Source: Desulfoarculaceae bacterium (GTDB lineage: Bacteria; Desulfobacterota; Desulfobulbia; Desulfobulbales; Desulfocapsaceae). Taken from it: a stretch of 64,000 bases of DNA. Location: assembly GCA_019429465.1 (NCBI GenBank), contig JAHYIV010000013.1, positions 1-64,000 of the forward strand. Direction: 5' to 3'. Made by a program: the position numbers and the translations under genes. Below the pieces are notes generated by a model. That model made no database searches and was not told where the DNA came from. It was given only the letters and a program-made list of their open reading frames with translations. Positions 20,050 to 29,370 of this stretch are shown here, one piece after another. Position 1 is the first letter of the stretch. Each line of letters opens with the position of its first letter.

Positions 20050-21924
20050 ATGTCGAAAACATCCCGCACCCTGACCCTGTTTCTGCCTGCCATTTCAACA
20101 AGCCTGGCCTATGGCCTGGCCTACCTTGTCAGCACGCATTTTTTCTCCGTTACCATATCAACTCTGGGCATGACCCGGGATTTTCCTCTCCTCCTTGCCG
20201 TCTCGTACCTCCTTTTTTTCTTATCCCGTAACATCTGGACCTTCATCGGTCTGCAGTGGCTCATTATCGGCATCCTCTATATCGGCAATGCGGTAAAGCT
20301 TTCCTTTTTTGGCGGCCCCATGGTGCCTGATGACGTCTATGCCCTGCGCTCCCTCCTGCTGATTCTGAGTGGCTGGCAACGGTTTCTGGTCGTCGGGGCG
20401 CTGACCGGGCTGGCCGGGCTGCTGCTCTTCAACTTTCAGTTCAGACGTGGTCGCGCCTGGCTGTCTCTCGGGCTCATCCTGGCCCTGGGACTCATCCTGA
20501 TCCATTACCCACAGCCTATCGTCGCCGCACTCGACAAGCGCGTCGGCAACTCCGTCTGGGATCAGCGCTCCAACTACCTTGGCAAAGGGGCCACCCTCTA
20601 TTCCCTCCAGGAAACAGCCCGTTTCTTCCGCGATATGGAACAGACGCCGGACAGGAAAAAGGCTACAGGCGCCGCCTCTGCCCTGCTGACAAGGTCCTCG
20701 GCCCATACAGTCTCCCCTGCGCAAGGCCCGCGAAACGTCTATGTCATCCTCCTCGAATCCTTTTGGGATCCCCTGCTGCTGAAGGACATTCAGTTCAACC
20801 AGGACCCGCTGCCTCCTTCGTTCAGAGAACTGTGGCAAGCCACCGGGAATTCGACGATCATGAGTCCGGTCTTTGGCGGCTACACCGCCAACGCCGAATT
20901 CGAGAGCCTGTGCGGCTTCCCGGTGGTGCACGATGATGTTAAATTTGAACGTCGCTTGATCAATACGGCGCCATGCCTACCGGCAATCCTGGAAGAGCAC
21001 GACTACAACACCGTGGTCTCCCATCCCAACATCCCCGCCTTCTGGAATCGAACCAACGCCTACAGGCGGCTGGGATTCAAGACCTACTGGTCCATCAAGG
21101 ACTTTAACCTGGACGACATGAACTACAAATTCCTCTCAGACGCATCCTTGTACCGGCAGGTTATGGAAAAGTCGGCGCAGCTGGAAGAGCCGAAGAAACC
21201 GGTTTTCAACTATATCATCACCTATTCCGGCCACTGGGACGGTTCCCGCATCTACCCCCGCAACGAGGAGTCAAGACCGCAGGTCATCAACTGCGTGGGG
21301 GAATGCAAGACCCCGGAGATCGAGTCGTACGCCAACACCGTCCACTACAAGGCCAAGGAGCTGATGGAATTTGTTGATGAATTGAAAAAGAACGACCCGG
21401 ACGCCCTCATCGTCGCCTTTGGCGACCATCTCCCCTTCCTCGGCGGCAATTTTCAGGGCTATGTGGAGGCGGGCACCCTGGCCGGCACCAGAAATCAGTT
21501 CACTCCCGAGATGTTTCTGACCTATGTCAGCACCCCGCTCATCGTCATCGACGGCAAGCGCGGCCCAGTGGACCTGGGAAGCCTCCCCCTCTACCAGCTC
21601 CCGGGCCGGATCCTGGAACTGCTGGGGATTGGCGAACCGACCATCATGAGCTACGCGGGGAGTAAACAAGGCGCCGGGGTTCGTCCCCTGTGGGGCGTTC
21701 ACTTCATCAACACGGCCCCGGGCAAGGTCGAGATATGCAAAGACAGCGAACAATCCCCCACCTGCGAGGCCTCCACCGCCTGGCTGGATCAGCTGCTGAC
21801 CGTGGGCATCGATGTCTTCCAGGGGGAACAATTCAGCCTGCCCATGCCGGAGAGGCCAACACAGCTGGCAGCGGCAAGAACAGACGCGGCTGTGCAGAAG
21901 GCGACGGAGCAGGTTGTCCGCTAG
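20050..21924 (+). CDS. Membrane-anchored sulfatase-fold phosphotransferase (LtaS/MdoB-like)
   Basis: A 624-residue inner-membrane protein with about five N-terminal membrane segments (residues 10-150) followed by a periplasmic alkaline-phosphatase/sulfatase-type domain. Active-site signatures are LLESFWDP at the first metal site, GYTANAEFESLCGFP where the Thr corresponds to the catalytic nucleophile of LtaS-type enzymes, THSGHWDG-like YSGHWDG, and AFGDHLPFLGG for the distal metal ligands. Relatives transfer phosphoglycerol from lipids to lipoteichoic acid or to periplasmic glucans; in a Gram-negative, glucan or polysaccharide modification is the likelier use. The substrate is inferred only. 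The gene is monocistronic, and its leader contains a structured repeat. Confidence 0.85.
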   Translation: MSKTSRTLTLFLPAISTSLAYGLAYLVSTHFFSVTISTLGMTRDFPLLLAVSYLLFFLSRNIWTFIGLQWLIIGILYIGNAVKLSFFGGPMVPDDVYALRSLLLILSGWQRFLVVGALTGLAGLLLFNFQFRRGRAWLSLGLILALGLILIHYPQPIVAALDKRVGNSVWDQRSNYLGKGATLYSLQETARFFRDMEQTPDRKKATGAASALLTRSSAHTVSPAQGPRNVYVILLESFWDPLLLKDIQFNQDPLPPSFRELWQATGNSTIMSPVFGGYTANAEFESLCGFPVVHDDVKFERRLINTAPCLPAILEEHDYNTVVSHPNIPAFWNRTNAYRRLGFKTYWSIKDFNLDDMNYKFLSDASLYRQVMEKSAQLEEPKKPVFNYIITYSGHWDGSRIYPRNEESRPQVINCVGECKTPEIESYANTVHYKAKELMEFVDELKKNDPDALIVAFGDHLPFLGGNFQGYVEAGTLAGTRNQFTPEMFLTYVSTPLIVIDGKRGPVDLGSLPLYQLPGRILELLGIGEPTIMSYAGSKQGAGVRPLWGVHFINTAPGKVEICKDSEQSPTCEASTAWLDQLLTVGIDVFQGEQFSLPMPERPTQLAAARTDAAVQKATEQVVR

Positions 21925-22121
21925 GATGGCTGCCTCGGGTTACGGCGCAAAAAGACGCGCCCGTTTCGCCAGCTCCGCAGGCTCCTGCACCCGACCTTTA
22001 AACCTTCAGCCTACCTGTCTGAGTATTGACTATAATTTTTCATTTGACAGCAAGCCATCCCGGGTGTTGGAATAAAGAGAGAGGCACACCTGCATCCAAT
22101 AACCCATGAAGGAGCCCGACC

Positions 22122-22607
22122 ATGACCATGACCATCAGTTCACCGGCATTTACCCACAACGCACAGATCCCGGTCATCTATACCTGCGACGGCCTGGACA
22201 TCTCTCCTCCCCTGCAATGGGCAGGGGTTCCGGCTGAAACCAGGCGCCTGGTGCTGATCATCGATGACCCTGACGCCCCTGACCCGGCTGCGCCCCAACG
22301 CATCTGGATCCACTGGGTTCTCTACAATATCCCTGTCGGCGCCTCCGGCCTGCCTGAAGGCATCAACCCGCAGGAGCTGCCGGCCGGGACCCTCGAAGGT
22401 CTCAATGACTGGGGACTCACGGGTTACGGCGGCCCCTGCCCGCCCATAGGCTGCCATCGCTACTTCCATAAGCTCTATGCCCTGGACGTCATCCTGCCGG
22501 ATCTGCGGCAGCCCACAAAAAAGACACTCCTCCAGGCCATGGAGGGTCATATCCTGGCCCATGCCGAGATCATCGGCCTGTACCAGCGACCTCCCAAGAC
22601 ATTATAA
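22122..22607 (+). CDS. YbhB/YbcL family protein (PEBP-like)
   Basis: A 161-residue protein of the phosphatidylethanolamine-binding/Raf-kinase-inhibitor-like fold. The family hallmarks are present: IPVIYTCDGLDISPPLQW, LVLIIDDPDAPDP, the WIHWVLYNIP strand, GYGGPCPPIGCHRYFHKLYALD and the closing HILAHAEIIGLYQR. The conserved Asp/His pocket that binds phosphate groups is intact. There is no signal peptide, so it is cytoplasmic. Bacterial members have no settled role. A GAAGGAGCC site lies before the ATG. Confidence 0.92.
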   Translation: MTMTISSPAFTHNAQIPVIYTCDGLDISPPLQWAGVPAETRRLVLIIDDPDAPDPAAPQRIWIHWVLYNIPVGASGLPEGINPQELPAGTLEGLNDWGLTGYGGPCPPIGCHRYFHKLYALDVILPDLRQPTKKTLLQAMEGHILAHAEIIGLYQRPPKTL

Positions 22608-22636
22608 CCTTACCGGGCATTCAAGCCAAGAGCTGC

Positions 22637-22759
22637 GTCAGGCTGAAGCCCGACCTACGAAGGCCTAAAATAGCCGGGTGCGAGCAGCCAGCCAGATTCC
22701 GAGTGTCGCGGATGGCAAGGACAACACAGGAGTGACCGCAGGGCAGGCTTCAGCCTGAC
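22637..22759. repeat. Inverted repeat between convergent genes
   Basis: GTCAGGCTGAAGCC (22637-22650) is the exact reverse complement of GGCTTCAGCCTGAC (22746-22759), each part of a GGCTGAAGCC-type motif. It lies between the YbhB-like gene and the convergent methyltransferase. It could stop transcription from both sides or be a dispersed repeat like the one at 25787. Confidence 0.5.
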
Positions 22760-22783
22760 AAAAAGTCTGCACGGCGCACCTTC

Positions 22784-23596
22784 TCAACAAAACCTTGCCC
22801 CCATCTCCTCAAGGCCCAGGAGATGCAGCAGTTCCTGGAGACGCTCCGTTGGGCGCCGGCGCGGCAGATCTTTATAGGTGGCGATGATCAGCTCATTTTT
22901 CATCGAGTGCTCCCAGCCGACAAGTTCGGTAACGCTCACCTGGTAGCCATGGGCCTCCAGCTGCAGACAGCGCAGCACATTGGTGACATGACTGCCGAAT
23001 TCCCGGGTATGCAGGGGATGCCGCCAGATCTCGGTAAGGACCTCCCCCTTCAGTCTCTTGCCCTTGTTTTTTCTCAGTATTGACGCCACTTCCGCCTGAC
23101 AGCAGGGCACCAGCACAATAAATCTCGCCTCTTTCCGCAGTCCAAATTGAATGGCATCATCGGTTGCCGTATCACAGGCATGGAGGGCGGTTACTATGTC
23201 GACATGGGCCGGCAGCAGGGATGAATGGGTGGATTCAGCCACCGACAGGGTCAAAAAGGACATATCGGCAAAGCCCAGTCGCAGGGCCAGATCCCGGGAT
23301 CTTTGCACCAGTTCATCCCGGGTCTCAATGCCATAAATGTGCGGCCCGCTCTCCAGATTCTTAAAAAAAAGATCGTAGAGGATAAAGCCCAGATAGGACT
23401 TGCCGGCCCCATGATCAACGAGCTGGATATCCGGGTGATCCTGCCGGATCTCCTCCAGGAGCGGTTCAATAAACTGGGTGAGATGATAGACCTGTTTCAG
23501 TTTACGCCTGCTGTCCTGATTCATCTTTCCGTCGCGGGTAAGGATATGCAATTCCTTCAACAGTTCGACGGATTGGCCGGGTTTTATCTCGTGCAT
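22784..23596 (-). CDS. SAM-dependent methyltransferase domain protein, substrate unknown
   Basis: A 270-residue cytoplasmic protein with a class I methyltransferase core. The SAM-binding motif I is seen as QLVDHGAGKSYLGFILYDL near residue 60, followed by the GIETRDEL acidic strand, ALHACDTATDDA and FIVLVPCCQAEV. The CDTAT plus PCCQ combination and the N-terminal KLKQVYHLTQFIEP helix fit the group of methyltransferases (Methyltransf_32-like) related to predicted RNA or tRNA methylases. I cannot name its substrate. It is alone on its strand. Confidence 0.8.
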   Translation of the reverse strand: MHEIKPGQSVELLKELHILTRDGKMNQDSRRKLKQVYHLTQFIEPLLEEIRQDHPDIQLVDHGAGKSYLGFILYDLFFKNLESGPHIYGIETRDELVQRSRDLALRLGFADMSFLTLSVAESTHSSLLPAHVDIVTALHACDTATDDAIQFGLRKEARFIVLVPCCQAEVASILRKNKGKRLKGEVLTEIWRHPLHTREFGSHVTNVLRCLQLEAHGYQVSVTELVGWEHSMKNELIIATYKDLPRRRPTERLQELLHLLGLEEMGARFC

Positions 23597-23723
23597 GATA
23601 GTAATAAGTTTTAAGTTTTGAATGGTAAGTGGTAAGAAGTAAGCTGGATAACTTAGAGGTATTCAAGTAGAGGGGGAGAAACAATCCTGACAGACTCAAA
23701 GACTACAGACTGAACAACCTTGT

Positions 23724-25715
23724 ATGCGCCGACTCATCCAATCACTCCTGCTGCTCTGTCTCCTGCTCACCACCGCCCCGCTGAGCGCCAAGACCGTTGA
23801 ACTGCCGCTTGTCCTCCGTACCCAGATATTGCAGAACGCCCTGGTGGAGTCTCTGACCCCGCAGCCTGACCGTCCCACTGTACTCTTTCAGCAGGGAGCT
23901 TACAACTATCTTCACATCTCCGAGCCCCGGCTGTCCATACGTAACGGACAGCCTTACTTCAGTTGCAATGCCGCCGCCGGCATGGGTTTTGACTCACTCG
24001 GCCTTCTGCCGTCCATGGTCAAGTGGAATGGCTCGGTCCTCATGAAATTAAACTTTTTCGTGGATCCGCAATGGCAGTTACGCTATCGCATCCTCGAGTC
24101 CTCCATCTACAACGAAAAGGGCGGCAGGCCAGTGGTCACCGGATTTGCCTGGGAACTCTCCAAGCGCTTCCTCCATCCTCGTCTGGAGCAGTACGCCTTT
24201 GATCTGGCCATGCCCCAAAAAGAAATCACGCTTTTACTGCGCGCCTGCGCCTCCCCCGCGGATACAGCGGCGCTTGAGGCGGCCCTGAAGACACTTACCG
24301 TGGGCACCCTGCGGAGCAACGATGATGGCCTTATCGTCCCCCTGCTCCTGACTGTGCCAGACGCGCAGACGCAGGCAGTACTCCCTCTGCCTGCGCAGGG
24401 ACCGCTCGGCTTTGAAGAATTAGAACAGCTCCAGCATGTTTTTGAACCACTCGATGCCTTTCTGGTCTTTGTCATCAAAAGCCTCAGCGGCACCATGGGT
24501 GATTCACTGCATCAGGAACAGCTCTTTGACCTGCTCATCACCAGCCGCTATCAACTGTTGATGATCCTGACCGGACAGACGCCGATAGAGGATGAAGACC
24601 CATTACGACTGTTATTTATCGATGCCTGGCAGCAATTACGACCTATCATCGAAGGCAGCAGCGGCAAAAATGGACTGATGCAGAAACAACTGCTGCGCTA
24701 CATGACCTTTCTCAATGCCGGAGACGCTTTACTGGTCCTGGATACCGCCGCCCCTGGCCTTGGAATCCATATTACCAGTGATGGTCTGCGGAGACTGGCG
24801 AGGATGCTGCAGCCAGGTTCCGAAACAGACCCGCTGCGCTTTGACTGGCAGATCGACCCTGCCCTTCGCGAACTGTTCCATTTTCAACCGGAAGAACCGG
24901 AACAAAAAATTCAAGAGGCAGTACCGGGGTTGCCGCCGGAGCCACTGCCACACGATTCACTACCGGAATTCCCGCCGGAGCTGCCGCCACAAGATTCTCT
25001 GCCGGAGTTTCCGCCGGAGCCACTGCCACAAGAATCACCACCCGAGTTCCGGCAAAGCTCAACAACAGGCCGCCGTCTTCTCGATTTTCTGGTGGGAGTC
25101 GCCACCGCCGCTGAAGCCCCGGCCCCGGCCTCTACCGACCTGAACAAACGCCTTGCTAACTGGGTACCAAACTCGGCAGAGCTGGGAGAATACGAACAGA
25201 TCATCGGCAAACTACTGGCGACATCCGCCAGCGAGAAGGTGAAAAAGACCGGTCTTGATCAACGTTACGCACCGATCTACCGGCACCTGATCCCTGCCAC
25301 CGCCATGATTGAAAGCTGCTGGAAACAATATACCCGAAAAGACAACACGATCGTAACGCTGCGATCTCCGGCTGGCGGAATTGGCATCATGCAGATCAAT
25401 CAGCATGTCTGGCGGGGGTTTTACGACATAGAACGACTGCAAAGGGACGTCATCTACAATATTGAGGCAGGAAATCAGATCATGATGCGCTACTTTCAAC
25501 AGTATGCGATAAAAGTAGCCGAAGAAAACAACAATAGCGAACTTGCAGCCCGCGCCGCCTATGCAACATACAACGGCGGACCACGCGCCAGTCGACGGTT
25601 CTTGAAAGAAGACGCCAGCGCCCGTCAGAAACGGGTGGATGACCACCTGTGGAGACTCTACAGGAAGGCTGCCGCCGGCGGCAGGGGCGATCTGGCAACC
25701 TGCACTATTTTATAG
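23724..25715 (+). CDS. Secreted lytic transglycosylase with SLT domain
   Basis: A 663-residue exported murein enzyme. Residues 1-22 are a signal peptide (cleavage after LSA). The N-terminal 400 residues form a large region I do not recognise. A proline-rich linker (about residues 405-445) holds three copies of a PPEPLPxxSLPEF-like unit. The C-terminal SLT domain (about 500-650) has the catalytic Glu in TAMIESCW, the GIGIMQINQHVW motif and YATYNGGPRASRRF. Such enzymes cleave the MurNAc-GlcNAc bond and leave 1,6-anhydro ends, for wall turnover or for placing envelope machines. The N-terminal part could be a substrate or partner-binding domain. Confidence 0.87.
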   Translation: MRRLIQSLLLLCLLLTTAPLSAKTVELPLVLRTQILQNALVESLTPQPDRPTVLFQQGAYNYLHISEPRLSIRNGQPYFSCNAAAGMGFDSLGLLPSMVKWNGSVLMKLNFFVDPQWQLRYRILESSIYNEKGGRPVVTGFAWELSKRFLHPRLEQYAFDLAMPQKEITLLLRACASPADTAALEAALKTLTVGTLRSNDDGLIVPLLLTVPDAQTQAVLPLPAQGPLGFEELEQLQHVFEPLDAFLVFVIKSLSGTMGDSLHQEQLFDLLITSRYQLLMILTGQTPIEDEDPLRLLFIDAWQQLRPIIEGSSGKNGLMQKQLLRYMTFLNAGDALLVLDTAAPGLGIHITSDGLRRLARMLQPGSETDPLRFDWQIDPALRELFHFQPEEPEQKIQEAVPGLPPEPLPHDSLPEFPPELPPQDSLPEFPPEPLPQESPPEFRQSSTTGRRLLDFLVGVATAAEAPAPASTDLNKRLANWVPNSAELGEYEQIIGKLLATSASEKVKKTGLDQRYAPIYRHLIPATAMIESCWKQYTRKDNTIVTLRSPAGGIGIMQINQHVWRGFYDIERLQRDVIYNIEAGNQIMMRYFQQYAIKVAEENNNSELAARAAYATYNGGPRASRRFLKEDASARQKRVDDHLWRLYRKAAAGGRGDLATCTIL

Positions 25716-25786
25716 ATAAAGTGGTGAGTGGTGAGTAACCACTTAGGGATTTGGAAATTGCAAATTCACCAGATATGCACAACAAA

Positions 25787-25859
25787 TGTAGGTCGGACTT
25801 CAGTCCGACGACGGTGGTCGCGACAAGGCCGGCTGTCGGGTTGAAACCCGACCTACATA
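25787..25859. repeat. Inverted repeat with two GTCGG hairpins
   Basis: The ends TGTAGGTCGG and CCCGACCTACA are mirrored. Each half also folds on itself: GTCGGACTTCAGTCCGAC and GTCGGGTTGAAACCCGAC. It lies between two convergent genes. Confidence 0.55.
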
Positions 25860-25893
25860 TTCAAAAACGGTAATTTGGTAATTTCTATATCCC

Positions 25894-26535
25894 TTACCAA
25901 CCATATTCCCCGACCAGATTGACAAAGCGGACACGCTCAAGGATCTCCACCTGAATAAGGCCATCTTTTTTGGTGACCAGCTGTAATTCCTGAACTTCCT
26001 GATCACCGACAGGAATCACCATCCGGCCGGGATCTGCCAGTTGGGCCAATAATGGTTCAGGAATCTCGGGACCGCCGGCAGTCACCATGATGGCATCATA
26101 GGGAGCATACTCCGGCCAGCCCAGCGTACCATCGTCGAGCCTCGACTGGATATTATAATAACGAAGTCGGTCAAAGGTGCGACGGGCTCGTGCCAGCAGG
26201 CTGTTCAGCCGTTCAACGGTATAGACTTTTTCGCAGAGCCGGGACAGGACAGCAGCCTGATATCCCGACCCCGTCCCGATCTCCAGGACTTTTTCCACTC
26301 CTGTCAGCCGCAGGGCCTGGGTCATACAGGCCACGATAAAGGGCTGGGAGATCGTCTGGCCGTCAACAATAGGCAGGGGATAATCTCCATAGGCCTGGGC
26401 CTGCATGGCATCATCGACAAAGAGATGGCGCGGCACCTCAGCCATGACCTCCAATACCCGCGGGTCATCAATCCCGCGGCAGGTCAGCTGTTCCTGCACC
26501 ATCCGTTGGCGAATGGTCTCAAAACGATCTATCAC
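25894..26535 (-). CDS. pcm: Protein-L-isoaspartate O-methyltransferase
   Basis: Repairs isoaspartyl residues in aged proteins by methylating them with SAM. The 213-residue product has the family's N-terminal [16 protein letters not shown], the [18 protein letters not shown] motif, [50 protein letters not shown], and GRMVIPVG. It starts within the last codons of the upstream lipoprotein gene (ATGA overlap at 26532-26535), so the two are translationally coupled. Confidence 0.96.
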   Translation of the reverse strand: MIDRFETIRQRMVQEQLTCRGIDDPRVLEVMAEVPRHLFVDDAMQAQAYGDYPLPIVDGQTISQPFIVACMTQALRLTGVEKVLEIGTGSGYQAAVLSRLCEKVYTVERLNSLLARARRTFDRLRYYNIQSRLDDGTLGWPEYAPYDAIMVTAGGPEIPEPLLAQLADPGRMVIPVGDQEVQELQLVTKKDGLIQVEILERVRFVNLVGEYGW

Positions 26536-26942
26536 TTATCGGTCTTTTTTTTTGTTTTCTGGTCTATTTCCTGCCAGGTATAATCATCCTGCCAGTCCAG
26601 TTCATCCTTGTCATAGGCGCCATAACGGGTGGCCGTAACAATATCACCCTCAAGGGTCAAGACCACCGTTTTATACCCCTTGGCGGAAAACATGCTACCT
26701 ACCCCCGGCGTCTTCTGCAACAGAGACTTGTCTTCCTGGTAATAGGTCCACTCTTCGGTCGTGGCCGAGACCATCCGCGTCGAGTCCGGCTCGCCCAGCA
26801 GGGAAATCACCTCTTGACGACTGGTCACTCCGACCTTGACCAGACCGATATCCGAGGTCAGATGCCGCACGGGATGAGAATAACAGCCGGGAATGACCAT
26901 AAGCAACAAGACCGCGGTCAATAAAACAGCACGACGACGCAT
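26532..26942 (-). CDS. SmpA/OmlA-like lipoprotein
   Basis: A 136-residue lipoprotein (signal [16 protein letters not shown], lipobox IPGC). The mature part has the small BamE/SmpA-type fold: [25 protein letters not shown], then [11 protein letters not shown] and a [17 protein letters not shown] ending. Members sit in the outer membrane, for example as the BamE subunit of the barrel-assembly machine, but this copy is not clearly BamE. I chose the start at 26942, where the signal peptide begins, over the ATG at 26969. It overlaps pcm by four bases. Confidence 0.8.
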   Translation of the reverse strand: MRRRAVLLTAVLLLMVIPGCYSHPVRHLTSDIGLVKVGVTSRQEVISLLGEPDSTRMVSATTEEWTYYQEDKSLLQKTPGVGSMFSAKGYKTVVLTLEGDIVTATRYGAYDKDELDWQDDYTWQEIDQKTKKKTDK

Positions 26943-27013
26943 AGAGACAAACTGCACACAGGTGGACATCTCATTCTCTCCCTTAAAAAAAATCAGGTTG
27001 CTTAGAGACCGTT

Positions 27014-27102
27014 ATAATAAGAGCAAAGCTTTTCTGGCTCTTATTATTTACGGACTCTTATGCCGCATCCAGGAATCAGCAATCCTTACCGCTGATTCCT
27101 GG
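27014..27102 (-). terminator. Two perfect hairpins downstream of htpG
   Basis: ATAATAAGAGC (27014-27024) pairs with GCTCTTATTAT (27037-27047), and CCAGGAATCAGC (27069-27080) pairs with GCTGATTCCTGG (27091-27102). They lie between htpG and the SmpA-like lipoprotein gene, both on the minus strand, and probably separate the two transcripts. Confidence 0.5.
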
Positions 27103-27149
27103 TGTGGCGTCTGGCAAGTTACATCTGCCGGCGATCATACAGGGTGCCG

Positions 27150-27183
27150 TCACGAAACAACATGGCCATCTATATCTATTGAC
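27150..27183. repeat. Dispersed GCCGTYACGAAA repeat
   Basis: This segment matches the reverse complement of about 3220-3257 with about five differences in 34 (shared pieces GCCGT, ACGAAA, AACATGGCCAT, TATCTATT). A short match to its first part begins the region after ilvE at about 14157. Confidence 0.45.
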
Positions 27184-27277
27184 AAAGACCAGACGTGTGT
27201 CCCAGGGGCGCCTCGTTGCCGTTCGTCGCTTACCCTGACAAACTAAACACCTGCACGCCTAAGTTTCAATAGTTATG

Positions 27278-29161
27278 TCATAGACAGCCGGCAGCCCGGT
27301 TCAGAATCTTATAATTCCGCTCCACCATGGCCAGGGGGTCAACCACCAGTCCTGCCTGAATCATGGCATTATCATAGATCTGGGCAGCCACCTCGGCGGC
27401 AAAGGATTCGTCACTTTTCTGCAGTTCCGCCAACTGTTTGATCAGCGGACTTCCGGTATTGATCTCCAGATTCTTCTTGCTGGGCGCAGGCTCCTGCCCT
27501 TTTTCCCGGCGGCCGGCGGCCATAATCCGCTCCATGGAAGAGGTCATATAGCTGTCAGGATTGACAATCATGGCCGGGGCGTGGGCCAGACGTTTGGACT
27601 CGACCACATCCGCGACCTTGTCTCCCAGGGTCTTTTTCAGCCAGCTGACCAGGACCTCCTTGGCCCCCTGCTCCAGCTGCTCTGCCTTCTGACCAGCGTC
27701 CCCTTCCTTATCCTCAACGTCACCCTCCCGGCCAAGATCCAGGTCCGCCCGGTCGGCTGACACCAGCTTCTTGCCATCAAACTCGGCCAGATGGTTCAAG
27801 ACAAAGTCATCAATGGGCTCCAGGGTGTAGAGGATCTCGATATCCTTGCGGGTGAACATCTCCACATAGGGCCCAGCCTCAATGGCCGCGCGGCTGGGGC
27901 CATTGATGTAATAAATAGCCTCCTGCCCCTCTTTCATCCGCTCCACATAGGCGGCCAGGGACGTCGGTTTGCCCTCTTCCGTGCGGGAAGACTCAAAGCG
28001 GACCAGCCTGCCCAGCTCTTTCTGAAACTCATAGTCAGAGGTGATCCCCTCTTTCAGATAGATGCCGAAGGTATTCCAGAAAACAAGATAGGCCTCCGGA
28101 TCTTCCTGGGCCTGCTCATCGAGGAATTTGAGAAAACGCCTGGTGATCACCTTGCGCAGCTTGGCCAGCAGGGCGTTATCCTGCAGGGACTGCCGCGAGA
28201 TATTGAGCGGCAGATCCTCGCTGTCAACCACTCCTTTCAAAAAACGCAGCCACTCGGGCAGGACATTCTCCGAATGCTGATCGATGAGGATCCGCTGACA
28301 GTAGAGATTGACCCCGGAATCGACGCGGCCAAAGCCCATAATCTCAAAATTGTCCCTGGGCACAAAGAGCAGGGCATTGATGGCCAGCGGCGCATCGGCG
28401 GAAAAATGGAGGCGATAGAGGGGCTCGTCCGAGGCCGTGCCGATAAACTTGTAAAAATCATTATACTCCTGCTCGCTGATATCCGCCTTGCCGCGGGTCC
28501 AGAGGGCGGATACCGTATTCACCGTTTCGCCGGCCAGTTTGATCGGGAAAGGGACAAAGGATGAGTATTGCTTGATGATGCTTTCCACCTTCCACTTCAG
28601 GGCATAGTCATGGGCATCATCCTTCAGCTCCATGATGATCCGCGTGCCCCGATGCAGGCCCGGCAGCTCACTGATGGTATAGCTGCCGGTGCCATCGGAG
28701 ACCCACTCATGCCCTTCCGACCCGTCCCAGGAGCGGCTCTGGACCCGAACCGTTGACGCCGCCATGAAGGCGGCATAAAAGCCGACCCCGAACTGACCGA
28801 TCAGGCTTACGTCCTTTTTGGCCGCCTCGGCCAGACCGGTCATGAAGGAGCTGGAGCCGGAGTGGGCAATGGTTCCCAGATTGGCCTCGAGCTCGGACCT
28901 GCTCATGCCGATACCGGTATCGGTAATGGTCATGGTGTGCTTTTCTTCATCAAGATCAATGGCGATCTCAAGGGGCAGATGGGAGTCAAAGGATTCGCCG
29001 GCGGTCAGGCTCTCGTGCCGGAATTTTTCCAGGGCATCCGAGGCATTGGAGATCAATTCCCGGACAAAGATATCGCGCTCGGTATAGAGTGAATTGATAA
29101 CGATATCGAGAAGCTTCTTGGTCTCGGCCTGAAATTCATGAGTTGTGGTCTGACTGGTCAT
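27278..29161 (-). CDS. htpG: Molecular chaperone HtpG (Hsp90)
   Basis: Cytoplasmic Hsp90, an ATP-dependent dimeric chaperone for stressed proteins. The 627-residue protein has the GHKL ATPase N-domain (ELISNASDALEKFR, TITDTGIGMSRSEL, GTIAHSGSSSF, GQFGVGFYAAFM), the middle domain starting EQEYNDFYKF and LFVPRDNFEIMGFGR, LPLNISRQSLQDN, and a C-terminal dimerisation domain ending in NYKILNRAAGCL. Two ATGs lie six bases apart; a GAGG eight bases before the second (29161) favours it over 29167. It is monocistronic. Confidence 0.97.
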   Translation of the reverse strand: MTSQTTTHEFQAETKKLLDIVINSLYTERDIFVRELISNASDALEKFRHESLTAGESFDSHLPLEIAIDLDEEKHTMTITDTGIGMSRSELEANLGTIAHSGSSSFMTGLAEAAKKDVSLIGQFGVGFYAAFMAASTVRVQSRSWDGSEGHEWVSDGTGSYTISELPGLHRGTRIIMELKDDAHDYALKWKVESIIKQYSSFVPFPIKLAGETVNTVSALWTRGKADISEQEYNDFYKFIGTASDEPLYRLHFSADAPLAINALLFVPRDNFEIMGFGRVDSGVNLYCQRILIDQHSENVLPEWLRFLKGVVDSEDLPLNISRQSLQDNALLAKLRKVITRRFLKFLDEQAQEDPEAYLVFWNTFGIYLKEGITSDYEFQKELGRLVRFESSRTEEGKPTSLAAYVERMKEGQEAIYYINGPSRAAIEAGPYVEMFTRKDIEILYTLEPIDDFVLNHLAEFDGKKLVSADRADLDLGREGDVEDKEGDAGQKAEQLEQGAKEVLVSWLKKTLGDKVADVVESKRLAHAPAMIVNPDSYMTSSMERIMAAGRREKGQEPAPSKKNLEINTGSPLIKQLAELQKSDESFAAEVAAQIYDNAMIQAGLVVDPLAMVERNYKILNRAAGCL

Positions 29162-29370
29162 CGTCATTTCCTCTTGTTTCTGTGGTTATTTTGAAGGACA
29201 GGACATGGCAACACGATTGAGCCTTGTCCTATTCCATTGCATTTTTGCCTGAATTCGGCCAAAATGATAAACATCGAACCCAAGGTGTCAAGATTTCTTG
29301 CCGATTCCCATTCATATACCGCAATCTTGTCATTCATAATTCATAATTCGTAATTCGTAATAGAAAAAAA